This document shows, piece after piece, positions 1-7,738 of a stretch of DNA of 64,000 nt. This DNA comes from WJLG01 sp964602485 (GTDB lineage Bacteria; Patescibacteriota; Patescibacteriia; Patescibacteriales; WJLG01): the NCBI GenBank assembly GCA_964602485.1, contig CAZRQU010000002.1, positions 71,530-135,529 on the forward strand. Direction: 5' to 3'. The position numbers were made by a program, and so were the translations under genes. Numbering within the stretch: the first letter of the stretch is position 1; each line of letters begins with the position of its first letter. A model generated the notes under the pieces. It was not told the DNA's origin, did not search any database, and was given only the letters and a program-made list of their open reading frames with translations.

Positions 1-392
1 TTTTTTACTGATATTTTATCGAAATGATATCTTTTTATCAGGTCGGAAGCCATTTTATCCTCAGAAAAGAAAAGTGAGTTGGAACGAGGTATCAAAAGAC
101 CTATTCTTTCGGACATCTCTTCACGGGCCATATCTTTTATCTTTTGTTCATCCATTCTCTTCAGTCCCTTAATGGAAATATCGTCTATTTGCCACAAAGG
201 ACAAAAAGTGAAGAACCAAACGATCATGACAAACACAAAAATACCGGACCCGACCAGTATCTTGGCCTGAATATCAGGACCTACGGAAACCCGTTTGTGT
301 TTTTTAAAAAAGGGATTTTCGAAACTCTTTCTAGCATAATCAAATCTTCTTTTTTTCGAAAAAGATCTCCCCTTATTGCTTTTATTGAACAT
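1..392 (-). CDS. FtsQ/DivIB-like cell-division protein, N-terminal part (runs off the window)
   Basis: Only the first 130 codons are in the window; the frame is open at base 1. The product begins with a Lys/Arg-rich cytoplasmic tail (residues 1-40). One membrane segment follows (about 45-65, rich in Val/Ile/Phe), then an extracytoplasmic stretch reading WQIDDISIKGLKRMDEQKI. That stretch matches the start of a POTRA domain as in FtsQ/DivIB, where it helps assemble the divisome. The ATG at 392 has a good ribosome site (AGGGGAG). It lies 9 bp after the serS stop, so the two are probably co-transcribed. The assignment rests on topology and the POTRA-like start; another POTRA protein is possible. 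Confidence 0.6.
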   Translation of the reverse strand, partial: MFNKSNKGRSFSKKRRFDYARKSFENPFFKKHKRVSVGPDIQAKILVGSGIFVFVMIVWFFTFCPLWQIDDISIKGLKRMDEQKIKDMAREEMSERIGLLIPRSNSLFFSEDKMASDLIKRYHFDKISVK

Positions 393-401
393 GATTCTCC
401 C

Positions 402-1670
402 CTATTTTATCTCTTTTAAATTATTGGGCAGATATTTTTGCAAGACTTTGGGTATCTTTATGCTTCCATCTTTTTGTTGAAAGTTCTCTAAGATGGCTAT
501 CGGGACTCGGCTAAGAACCACTGCGGTTCCGTTCAGAGTGTGAACCAGCTCTTTCTTGCCTTCGTTCGTTTTGTATTTGATGTTAAGGGCTCGAGCTTGG
601 TAGTCGGTGCAGTTCGAGGTAGATGTGACTTCGGCCCAGTCTCCATCTCCTCCATCTTTGTTCGGCTTGCCCGGCATCCAGGCTTCAAGATCATAAGTTC
701 TTATTGTTGGAGCCCCCAGGTCGGCTGTGCAATGATCCACCACTCTAAAAGGGATACCAAGTTCAGAGAACACTTCTTTTTCTATCTCTAGCATTTCCTG
801 GTGGATAAGTTCAGAATCCTTAGGTTGGCAGTAAGCGAACATTTCCACTTTGGTAAATTGATGAACTCGGAAAATACCTTTAGAGAATTTGGAATAAGAA
901 CCGGCTTCTGTCCTGAAACAATGCGAAACGGCCACATATTTTTTAGGCAGATCGTTCTCTGTAAAGGTGTCATTCATATGATATCCGCCCATAGTTATTT
1001 CCGCTGTTCCGATAAGGGAAAGGTCGGTATCTTCTACATTGTATACCTGAGTCGATTCTCCTCTGGGATTGAACCCCATACTTCTTACCACATCACTTTT
1101 AGCCATATCAGGCGTTACAAAGGGGGTAAAGCCCTTACTGGTGAGTTTTTCCAGGGCGAACTGGATCAAGGCGAATTCTAAAAGAGCTGCTTCATTTTTT
1201 AGATAGTAGAACTTGGATCCGGCCACTTGCGTTCCTTTTTCAAAGTCTATAATATCGTGTTTTTTCGCCAACTGAACATGATCCAAAGGTTTGAAATCGA
1301 ATTTCGGTATCTCCCCTATTTGTTCAAGAACCGGATTGTCATCCTCGTCGTCGCTTACTTTGACTTCCGGATGGGTTATATTCGGGAGCTGATAAAGGAG
1401 TTCGTTAAATTCTTCTTTTATATTTTCCAATTCGGATTCCATTTCCAAAACCTTTTCTCTGGTTTTCTTCATTTCAGCTATTTCTTTTTCGCTCGGCTTA
1501 CCCTTGGACCCGGTATTCCTTTTAGCTCGAAGTTCGTCTATCTTCGTTATCATCTCCCTTCTTTTGTTATCCAATTCAAGAAGCTTATCAACATCCGCGA
1601 CAGCTCCTCTGTTTTTGGCATTTTGTTTTACCTCCTCGGGGTTTTCCCTTACATATTTTATATCCAACAT
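402..1670 (-). CDS. serS: Seryl-tRNA synthetase
   Basis: Class II aminoacyl-tRNA synthetase charging tRNA-Ser (and tRNA-Sec where present). The 422 residues are the usual bacterial length. Residues 25-100 form the charged coiled-coil tRNA-binding arm. Motif 2 is seen as FRTEAGSYSKFSKGIFRVHQ followed by FTKVEMF. Motif 3 contains NGTAVVLSRVPIAILENFQ, where many bacteria have a Gly in place of the first Val. The start codon is ATG. The gene follows the HD hydrolase gene after 37 bp of AT-rich sequence and precedes the ftsQ-like gene. Confidence 0.97.
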   Translation of the reverse strand: MLDIKYVRENPEEVKQNAKNRGAVADVDKLLELDNKRREMITKIDELRAKRNTGSKGKPSEKEIAEMKKTREKVLEMESELENIKEEFNELLYQLPNITHPEVKVSDDEDDNPVLEQIGEIPKFDFKPLDHVQLAKKHDIIDFEKGTQVAGSKFYYLKNEAALLEFALIQFALEKLTSKGFTPFVTPDMAKSDVVRSMGFNPRGESTQVYNVEDTDLSLIGTAEITMGGYHMNDTFTENDLPKKYVAVSHCFRTEAGSYSKFSKGIFRVHQFTKVEMFAYCQPKDSELIHQEMLEIEKEVFSELGIPFRVVDHCTADLGAPTIRTYDLEAWMPGKPNKDGGDGDWAEVTSTSNCTDYQARALNIKYKTNEGKKELVHTLNGTAVVLSRVPIAILENFQQKDGSIKIPKVLQKYLPNNLKEIK

Positions 1671-1707
1671 ATTTGAATCAATTAATAATTAATTAATAAT
1701 TGGTCTT

Positions 1708-2328
1708 TTAAGATCCCCTCTTAGGGGGTGAGGGCTTTGATAGTTCTATCCCATTCTCTATGAATTTTTTCTTTATAAGTTCTATGAATGGTTTTAATTC
1801 CGGTGTGGCCTTAGCCGGTTTGTCGGCATAATGAAAGCCATGATCAGCTTTTTTCTCGTTCATAAAGGATCGTGGCATCTTGGAAAGTAAGTGCAGTTGC
1901 GCCTCTACTTTATCCAGTGTTTTAACTATCTTGGCCTCTTTGCAAGTCTGCTCTTGATACAATGTCCAATATTTGAATATTTCCTTTTTTAGATCACTTG
2001 AAAGTTTGTCGCCAAGTTCTTTCATTGCTTTTTTCTCGGCTGCGTCTTTATCTTCTTGATTTTCTGTACCTTCGGCAATAAGGGTGCTGTCTATATCTCC
2101 GGTTATACTTTCAGCCAGATCGTGCATTAAAGCTATTTTAAGAAGTTTCAATTCATCCACTTCAAGATCAAGCTCCTTTTTTATCATTAGAGAAAGCAAC
2201 ATTAGGCTCCAAGTATGGGCAGCAGTCGATTCGTTGTTAAGATATTTGTTGGTAGAATAACGATAAGTGAATTTCAATTGACCCACTATTCTTAAGAATT
2301 CTATTATTTTTTCCAAATTATTGTTCAT
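1708..2328 (-). CDS. HD-domain phosphohydrolase (YfbR / 5'-deoxynucleotidase type)
   Basis: Protein of 206 residues with the HD superfamily metal site: His38 (in STAAHTWS), then His69-Asp70 (in ALMHDLAES), and a later Asp in the helical C-terminal half (near TLDKVEAQ). Members of this HD_3 group are often 5'-deoxyribonucleotidases that tune dNTP pools; the exact substrate is inferred only. Its start overlaps the preceding NUDIX gene by 11 bp, so the two are translationally coupled and may form a nucleotide-sanitation pair. The last codons carry a GC-rich palindrome (CCCCT-AAG-AGGGG), giving an odd C-terminus of PSPPKRGS. Confidence 0.85.
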   Translation of the reverse strand: MNNNLEKIIEFLRIVGQLKFTYRYSTNKYLNNESTAAHTWSLMLLSLMIKKELDLEVDELKLLKIALMHDLAESITGDIDSTLIAEGTENQEDKDAAEKKAMKELGDKLSSDLKKEIFKYWTLYQEQTCKEAKIVKTLDKVEAQLHLLSKMPRSFMNEKKADHGFHYADKPAKATPELKPFIELIKKKFIENGIELSKPSPPKRGS

Positions 2329-2731
2329 TTAAGTGATCTAATTTCCTAAACCAATACTCCCAAGCCTCTTCCAATTCCACATTCTTCAATTCTTTGACCG
2401 GTACCCAATTCCAATCCTTGGCCTCGCGGTTATCTATATCAATATTTCCGGTATAACCCTCAACTTCATATACATGCCAGTGGTGCCCTCTTGTGCCCCT
2501 TGAACATTCGTTCCAAGGCAGATATTCATCGAATATTTTTTTGAATTTGGTGATCTCTAAACCGGTTTCTTCTTTTGTTTCTCGCATAACACCCTCTTCC
2601 GGTGTTTCATTCTCCTCTACATGTCCGGAAGGACAAGACCAGCCGAACGGGAATATGTTCCTGTCTATCATTAGGATCTCCTCTTGGTTATCCTTAACCC
2701 TTTTTATTATGGCTCCAACACTTCTATGCAT
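2318..2731 (-). CDS. NUDIX hydrolase
   Basis: Protein of 137 residues with a complete Nudix box: G, five residues, E, seven residues, then RETKEETGL, which binds divalent metal and hydrolyses nucleoside-diphosphate-linked substrates. The specificity (house-cleaning of oxidised dNTPs, Ap4A, NDP-sugars) cannot be read from the sequence. It sits upstream of and overlaps the HD hydrolase gene, consistent with a shared role in nucleotide metabolism. lysS lies 33 bp upstream, so a lysS-nudix-HD-serS-ftsQ transcript is plausible. Confidence 0.9.
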   Translation of the reverse strand: MHRSVGAIIKRVKDNQEEILMIDRNIFPFGWSCPSGHVEENETPEEGVMRETKEETGLEITKFKKIFDEYLPWNECSRGTRGHHWHVYEVEGYTGNIDIDNREAKDWNWVPVKELKNVELEEAWEYWFRKLDHLNEQ

Positions 2732-2764
2732 ACTGTTCGATCATTTTTTATAGGTCTTAAGCAA

Positions 2765-4255
2765 TTATCGTTTCGGTTTCATTAATGGAAATATTTGGCA
2801 CTCTCTGATCGGTTTATCCATTAAGAATGAGAATAGTCTTTCACTCATTCCAAAGCCGCAGGTTGGAGGCATTCCATGTTCCAAGGCTTCAACGAAGCTA
2901 TGGTCGTACATTTGAGCCTCATCATCACCAGCCTCTCGTAATTCTTGCTGTTTGGCGAAACGTTCAGCCTGATCTATTGGATCATTGAGCTCTGAGTATC
3001 CATTACCTATTTCCGAGCCGGCGATTATCGGCTGGAATCTTTGAGTTAGCTCCGGACGCTCTTTGTCGGATTTAGCTAAAGGAGAAACGATCTTTGGTAC
3101 ACCAACTAAAAAGCCTGGCCCGCTGATCTGTTTACGGCAATATTTCCAAAGATTATCTATGGCGCGAGTTATATTGAAGCCTTCTTTGTCGTATTCTATC
3201 TTCAGTTCGTCCAATTTGGATCTGATTTCCTTTTCATCGGTATCAAGAATATCTATACCGGTATATTCCTTGACCGTATCGCGGTAGTCATATCTTTCCC
3301 ATTTTTTGCCTAGGTCAACTTCGAATCCGCGGATATTGAATTTAAGGGTTCCAAAGGTTTCTTTGGCTATATGTTTATATAGTTCTTCTATAAGCTCCAT
3401 TCCTTTCTTGTAGTCGGCATAGGCCCAGTAGAATTCTAATTGTGTGTAGTCTTGCAAGTGTTCGGCATCCATACCTTCATTTCTAAATATTCTGGCTATC
3501 TCAAAGGTCTTTTCGAATCCGGCCACCATTAATTTTTTCTGCCAAAGCTCTCCGGCTGATATACGCAGATAGACATCCATATCCAAAGCATTGTGGTGAG
3601 TGACGAAAGGACGAGCATCAGCCCCGCCAGTGGTGTTTTCCAATACAGGAGTGTCCACTTCCATAAAGCCTTTGTTTATCATAAATTCCCTGACAGCTTT
3701 CCAGAATTTAGACCTTTTCACTACCATGTTCTTAACCTCATCATTCATCAGGATATCCAGATATCTTTTTCTGAACTTATCATCCTCGTCTTTCAAGCCG
3801 TGCCATTTTTCCGGCAGAGGTCTAATAGCTTTTGATAATATCTTCCAATCCGAGGCCATGATACTTTTTTCTCCTTTGTGAGTAAGAAAAGTCTTGCCGG
3901 TGATCTGTATAAAATCTCCCATATCTATCAATTTCACGAATGACTTATATGGTTCGTTGCCGATATCTTTTTTTGATAAAGCTATTTGTATGAGACCGCT
4001 TTCATCTTTTAAATTGGCAAAGGTAAGATTGCCATGACTTCTTTTGGTCATTAGGCGTCCACATAAAGTGACTGTTTCCTCAGCTTTTTCTAATTTTTCA
4101 AAATCAGAGATGACATCTTCGATCACATAGGTTCTTTGCGAATCAGCCGGATAAGGGTCTATCCCCTGCTCCTTGATCCTGTTGAGTCTTTCTATGCGAG
4201 TATCCCTTTCGTTCAAAAGGCTTTCTCCCTCGTTTTTTTGACTGTTTTTATCCAT
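2765..4255 (-). CDS. lysS: Lysyl-tRNA synthetase, class II
   Basis: Protein of 496 residues with an N-terminal OB-fold anticodon-binding domain (about 60-165, e.g. VTLCGRLMTKRSHGNLTFA) and a class II catalytic core. Motif 2 reads FRNEGMDAEHLQDYTQLEFY and motif 3 contains GFGMSERLFSFLMDKPIREC. It charges tRNA-Lys. The ATG at 4255 is preceded by AT-rich leader and a near-consensus promoter (4290-4318), which makes lysS the likely first gene of the downstream operon. Confidence 0.97.
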   Translation of the reverse strand: MDKNSQKNEGESLLNERDTRIERLNRIKEQGIDPYPADSQRTYVIEDVISDFEKLEKAEETVTLCGRLMTKRSHGNLTFANLKDESGLIQIALSKKDIGNEPYKSFVKLIDMGDFIQITGKTFLTHKGEKSIMASDWKILSKAIRPLPEKWHGLKDEDDKFRKRYLDILMNDEVKNMVVKRSKFWKAVREFMINKGFMEVDTPVLENTTGGADARPFVTHHNALDMDVYLRISAGELWQKKLMVAGFEKTFEIARIFRNEGMDAEHLQDYTQLEFYWAYADYKKGMELIEELYKHIAKETFGTLKFNIRGFEVDLGKKWERYDYRDTVKEYTGIDILDTDEKEIRSKLDELKIEYDKEGFNITRAIDNLWKYCRKQISGPGFLVGVPKIVSPLAKSDKERPELTQRFQPIIAGSEIGNGYSELNDPIDQAERFAKQQELREAGDDEAQMYDHSFVEALEHGMPPTCGFGMSERLFSFLMDKPIRECQIFPLMKPKR

Positions 4256-4289
4256 AAAAAAATGTCAGTTTTTAGTAAACTTTACCTTT

Positions 4290-4318
4290 ATTTTAAGGTA
4301 TTTTTAGCTTTTTGTCAA
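4290..4318 (-). promoter_or_regulatory. Sigma-70-type promoter of lysS
   Basis: On the minus strand TTGACA (4313-4318) is followed after exactly 17 bases by TAAAAT (4290-4295), about 35 bp before the lysS start. It lies directly downstream of the terminator of the gene at 4408-4770. Confidence 0.7.
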
Positions 4319-4331
4319 AGACATTCAACCA

Positions 4332-4365
4332 TAAAAAAAGACCCCTTTTGAATTCTGTCGGGGTC
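4332..4365 (-). terminator. Rho-independent terminator of the 4408-4770 gene
   Basis: On the minus strand GACCCC (4360-4365) pairs with GGGGTC (4340-4345) and is followed by seven T residues. A second GACCCC copy just upstream gives an alternative stem. Confidence 0.75.
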
Positions 4366-4407
4366 GGGGTCGGACGTTTTGGAAATATTTCTCACAAGTT
4401 GTCCTTT

Positions 4408-4770
4408 TTAGGCGAATTTTACTCTCCCAAATTCTTTGGGAAATCCATATTCTTTCATCATGTAAAACCACTCGTAGTAGCCTAGTATTCTGGCTACTTT
4501 TTGGTGGTGTTTAGATGATGCGCCGATTTTTTTTAAAGAATATGTTTGTTGAATGTGCGATGAAGGTTTGGGTTCGTTGTTTTGGTTTTTTATCTTGAAT
4601 GTTTCACTGGCCTGCTTTTTTGGGTTTTTGTTTCGCCTGACCTTGGCCGGGTCAGGAGTGGAAAGATGATCTGAGCTTGCCCCTTGCGGGGCAAGTTCTG
4701 TCTCCCCCCAAACGTTCATATTCAAGAAGAGTATGAACGTTAAGCAGGCAATTGTTTTGAACAATCGCAT
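4408..4770 (-). CDS. Small secreted protein of unknown function
   Basis: Product of 120 residues. The ATG at 4770 (MRLFKTIACLTF) is chosen because AAAGGAAAG lies just before it; a GTG 11 codons upstream lacks such a site. Residues 1-21 form a signal peptide (MRLFK, hydrophobic core, VWGE). The mature part is basic and Ser/Pro/Gln-rich (KVRRNKNPKKQ, HIQQTYSLKK), then ends in a more folded-looking segment (HHQKVARILGYYEWFYMMKE). I do not recognise the family. It is a single-gene unit with its own promoter and terminator, and several perfect inverted repeats lie within and before it. Confidence 0.6.
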   Translation of the reverse strand: MRLFKTIACLTFILFLNMNVWGETELAPQGASSDHLSTPDPAKVRRNKNPKKQASETFKIKNQNNEPKPSSHIQQTYSLKKIGASSKHHQKVARILGYYEWFYMMKEYGFPKEFGRVKFA

Positions 4771-4871
4771 ACTCTTTCCTTTCGTTAGAGGGATAAGAAA
4801 CACTCTTGTTCGATCCTGATTGGCGTAAGGATCGAATTGTGAAAAGACAAATGGCTTTTAAAGCCAATTTT

Positions 4872-4900
4872 GTTTTATCATAAATAAAAAGAAATGTCAA
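4872..4900 (-). promoter_or_regulatory. Candidate promoter of the 4408-4770 gene
   Basis: TTGACA (minus strand, 4895-4900), 17-base spacer, TAAAAC (4872-4877). The -35 hexamer lies inside the stem of the greA terminator hairpin. The leader after it (4771-4871) carries inverted repeats TTCGATCC/GGATCGAA and GGCTTT/AAAGCC. Confidence 0.45.
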
Positions 4901-4919
4901 AAGTGAATGACATTTCTTT
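4881..4919 (-). terminator. Rho-independent terminator of greA
   Basis: A perfect 12-bp inverted repeat, AAAGAAATGTCA (4888-4899) and TGACATTTCTTT (4908-4919), with an 8-base loop. It lies 22 bp after the greA stop and continues into a T-rich stretch on the minus strand. Confidence 0.75.
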
Positions 4920-4941
4920 ATAGTTTTGTCAAGAGTATGTA

Positions 4942-5409
4942 TTAACTGACCTTGGTTATCTTGTATGAAACTTCACCTTTTGGTGTTTCCACAGTGACCC
5001 TGTCCCCTTTTTCCTTGTCTAAGAATGCTGTTCCCAGGGGAGACTCATTAGATATCTTGCCTTCGGCCGGAGCTGCCTCATTGAAACTGACTATGGTGAA
5101 TTCTCTTTCCTTTTTTGTTCTTTCGTTTTGAGCCGTTAGTTTAGAGCCCATGGAAACTTTTCCCTTGGCGCCGCCGTTCTCATCCACTATCACCACATTC
5201 TTAAGAGTGTTCTGGAGCTCCAATATCCTTCCCTCATTGAAGGCTTGCGCGTCCTTAGCTTCTTGGTATTCGGCGTTTTCGGATAAGTCTCCCAATTCTT
5301 TGGCTTTCTCTATTCGACCGGCTATCTCTCTTCTCTTTATCGTAGTTAGCTGATCCAATTCTTCTTTTAGCTTGTTATAGCCCTCTTTGGATATTATTTG
5401 TTCTGGCAT
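4942..5409 (-). CDS. greA: Transcription elongation factor GreA
   Basis: Protein of 155 residues, the family's normal size. The N-terminal coiled coil (about 8-75) contains GYNKLKEELDQL and LGDLSENAEYQEAKDAQ, whose acidic tip enters the RNA polymerase secondary channel and triggers cleavage of backtracked transcripts. The C-terminal FKBP-like domain holds SPLGTAFLDKEKGD. No clear Shine-Dalgarno precedes the ATG. A strong terminator follows the gene and a terminator-like hairpin precedes it. Confidence 0.96.
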   Translation of the reverse strand: MPEQIISKEGYNKLKEELDQLTTIKRREIAGRIEKAKELGDLSENAEYQEAKDAQAFNEGRILELQNTLKNVVIVDENGGAKGKVSMGSKLTAQNERTKKEREFTIVSFNEAAPAEGKISNESPLGTAFLDKEKGDRVTVETPKGEVSYKITKVS

Positions 5410-5420
5410 AGAAATGATCT

Positions 5421-5445
5421 TTATAAAAGGGTCCTTAAAGGGCCC
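5421..5445 (-). terminator. Terminator-like hairpin between the polysaccharide operon and greA
   Basis: The inverted repeat GGGTCCT (5429-5435) and AGGGCCC (5439-5445), with one G-T pair and a 3-base loop, is followed on the minus strand by TTTTATAA. It could end the polysaccharide operon or act in the greA leader. Confidence 0.45.
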
Positions 5446-5484
5446 CTAGTGTTTTTATGTATAGTAATAAATATAAAACATTTT

Positions 5485-7008
5485 TCAGTCAGTTGCAAGA
5501 GGTGGCTCGGACCGTCTTTTTGAGTCTGATACTAAGCTGGCTATCATCAATATCCCAAAGCCCAGAGGATGGTTGCTATAAGGCGTGAAGAAATTGACGG
5601 TGGCCAAGAGTATTACTCCGACAGCCAAGGATAATGATAGCCAGTCACCTCTTTTTAAGTTCTTAATACTTATTCTTAGGTTTAAGAACAAGTAGAATAT
5701 GGCTCCCAGTATTCCCATTTCCAACCAGATGTCCAGCCAGCCCCATTCAAAGGCATAGGTAGTATATTCACCGTCTACGGTCGAAGCCAAGATGCGAGGG
5801 TCGCTTGACCTATAGGTGACCGTCGCACCAAAACCTTGTCCCAAGACCGGGTTTTCCTTTATTTTTTCGAATAATTTTGGGAGAAGTTTAAAACGAGAGG
5901 AAACAGCGGATTCTCCTGATATTTTGGTAGCTCTTTCATTCAAGGCGTTAGCGAATTCCACTCCTGACGGAGAAGGATACGGAAATTTTATGACCGCGGT
6001 CAAAAGCAGAAAACTGACCAGGGTCGCACCCACGATCATGGAAATAGCCTTGACGCACACTTTCCAGCCATACATTTTCAAGGTGATCATCAGATAAAGC
6101 ATAAAGGCCAAGGCCGAAGCCAGCCAAAAACTCCTGGAAAAACTTACCAATACCATTGATATCACGACGCTTAAAGAAAGCACGAACATCCAGACCAACT
6201 TTTTCTTCTTTGGTGCAAGAAGATGGATATCATTGTTCTCCAACTTTTTATTCAAAAAGAATAGCAAAAGAAAAAAAGCCAGTAGTATGAATATGTGGGA
6301 TTGAAAGAATATTCTGGTAAAGCCGCTATCCATCAAAGTTATCTCCCCTATTCCGCTAGTTCTGACCCAGCGATAGACAGGCTCGATGATCGAATGAATT
6401 TTATGGGAGAATACGTATTCCAAAAACAGGGTCTTGACCGACAGCCAGGCCATTGCGGCCGAGAACAGCTTGATGAATGATGCGTTAAATTCCTTATCCT
6501 TGAGAAAAGCGTGGTATATCGGAAGGATCAATAAGACATAGAGCCAGCCATTAGCATCCAGAAATATATTGGAAAAACCGTTATTGTTAATGAAACCGTT
6601 CACGCCTCCCCATAGTATGAACAGTAGGAGTATCCCGAAATAAGGAAGATTGGTCTTTTTAAAAGATTTGGAAAACCTGCTAGACCCGGATACGACCTTG
6701 GCCAAATAGACGGACATAAGGGCCAGCCATAGGGCTATGCGTATGGATACATCCAGTCCTGCTTGTTGAAAATGAAAAAGGTAGCCTTGTCCTCCTATGA
6801 ATAATTCGGCCAGCATCAGCCATAAACCATATCTAATATCTTTCAATGATAAGACTATGGCTGTTAAGAATATCAAGATAAAGGCGGTTTTGTTAACTAT
6901 CGGATAGAGAAAGCCAATAAAAGAAAGGCCTTCCACAAGGAAAAGGCCCAGCATGATCCAGGCCAGGTCTTTTTTTATACTTTTTATCTTATCTTTATTC
7001 AAAGACAT
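5485..7008 (-). CDS. O-antigen ligase / polymerase-like (Wzy_C family) membrane protein
   Basis: Protein of 507 residues with about 10-12 hydrophobic segments and a large extracytoplasmic loop near residues 350-430. The loop carries ENPVLGQGFGATVTYRS, the arrangement typical of O-antigen ligases/Wzy polymerases, where the conserved Arg and His/Gly residues bind undecaprenyl-linked glycans. It would join or polymerise polysaccharide at the outer face of the membrane. Its ATG follows the GT2 stop with no gap (TAA-ATG), so it is the last gene of a four-gene operon. Ligase and polymerase functions cannot be separated from sequence. Confidence 0.85.
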   Translation of the reverse strand: MSLNKDKIKSIKKDLAWIMLGLFLVEGLSFIGFLYPIVNKTAFILIFLTAIVLSLKDIRYGLWLMLAELFIGGQGYLFHFQQAGLDVSIRIALWLALMSVYLAKVVSGSSRFSKSFKKTNLPYFGILLLFILWGGVNGFINNNGFSNIFLDANGWLYVLLILPIYHAFLKDKEFNASFIKLFSAAMAWLSVKTLFLEYVFSHKIHSIIEPVYRWVRTSGIGEITLMDSGFTRIFFQSHIFILLAFFLLLFFLNKKLENNDIHLLAPKKKKLVWMFVLSLSVVISMVLVSFSRSFWLASALAFMLYLMITLKMYGWKVCVKAISMIVGATLVSFLLLTAVIKFPYPSPSGVEFANALNERATKISGESAVSSRFKLLPKLFEKIKENPVLGQGFGATVTYRSSDPRILASTVDGEYTTYAFEWGWLDIWLEMGILGAIFYLFLNLRISIKNLKRGDWLSLSLAVGVILLATVNFFTPYSNHPLGFGILMIASLVSDSKRRSEPPLATD

Positions 7009-7713
7009 TTAGTTCAAGTGATGTTTTTCTTTTATGATCTTTTGGGCTTGGTTATATTTTTTTACTGCCGGTAAGAAAGGAAGCAGTTTATAAGTGAATG
7101 AAGGAAGCCAGTCGCTCATAGTGCCTTTTGGATGTATCTTGAAAAGCGGTTCATCTATCCAATAGCCGATATGTTTTTGATCCAGCATAGTGAGCCATAG
7201 GTCCCAGTCTTGTAATCTTTTTATGTTTTGATCCCAACCGGTTACCGGAAAATGTTCGGTTTTGATAAGGGATACGGTATGAATGTAGGGCATCTTTTTC
7301 AGCTTGGCTGCCGAATACGGACAAAGTTTGAAAAGTTTCCTGCCCCAATAAAAAGCTGAATAAACAAAACTCGCTTCCGGATGATTCTTTAGATTATCAA
7401 GCATTGTTTGCAAGCAATCTGGTTTTAGCACGGCATCAGCGTCGCAGAACAAAGTATATTCACCTTTAGCTATTTGAAAACCTGAATTACGAGCTGCCGG
7501 AGCTCCTTCATTGTCGTGGGTCAGGACCTCATATCTTACGCCAAGCTCTTCGAACTTCGGCCGGAAATTCTCAGCGACTTCCCCGCTATCGTCAGTCGAT
7601 CCATCATTGACGATCAGTATCTCATTATCTTTATAGGTTTGATCCAGTATGCTTTGTAAGCATTTTTTAAGAAACTTGGCTTGGTTGTAGACCGGAATGA
7701 TTATGCTTATCAT
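7009..7713 (-). CDS. Glycosyltransferase family 2
   Basis: Protein of 234 residues opening with the GT-A fold signature ISIIIPVYNQAKFLKKCLQS. NDGSTDDSG (nucleotide-sugar contact) follows, and FCDADAVLKPD is the DXD motif that holds the metal and NDP-sugar. It transfers a sugar to a lipid-linked or polysaccharide acceptor on the cytoplasmic side. It lies between a GT4 gene (25 bp upstream) and the ligase-like gene with which it is fused end-to-start, so it probably builds the repeat unit exported by the neighbouring flippase. Confidence 0.93.
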   Translation of the reverse strand: MISIIIPVYNQAKFLKKCLQSILDQTYKDNEILIVNDGSTDDSGEVAENFRPKFEELGVRYEVLTHDNEGAPAARNSGFQIAKGEYTLFCDADAVLKPDCLQTMLDNLKNHPEASFVYSAFYWGRKLFKLCPYSAAKLKKMPYIHTVSLIKTEHFPVTGWDQNIKRLQDWDLWLTMLDQKHIGYWIDEPLFKIHPKGTMSDWLPSFTYKLLPFLPAVKKYNQAQKIIKEKHHLN

Positions 7714-7738
7714 AATTTTTTTATTTGAATTATAGCTT

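Noticed and set aside
4680..4699. Strong GC hairpin CTTGCCCC-TTGC-GGGGCAAG
   Set aside because: It lies inside the coding region of the 4408 gene, with no T-run, so not a terminator.
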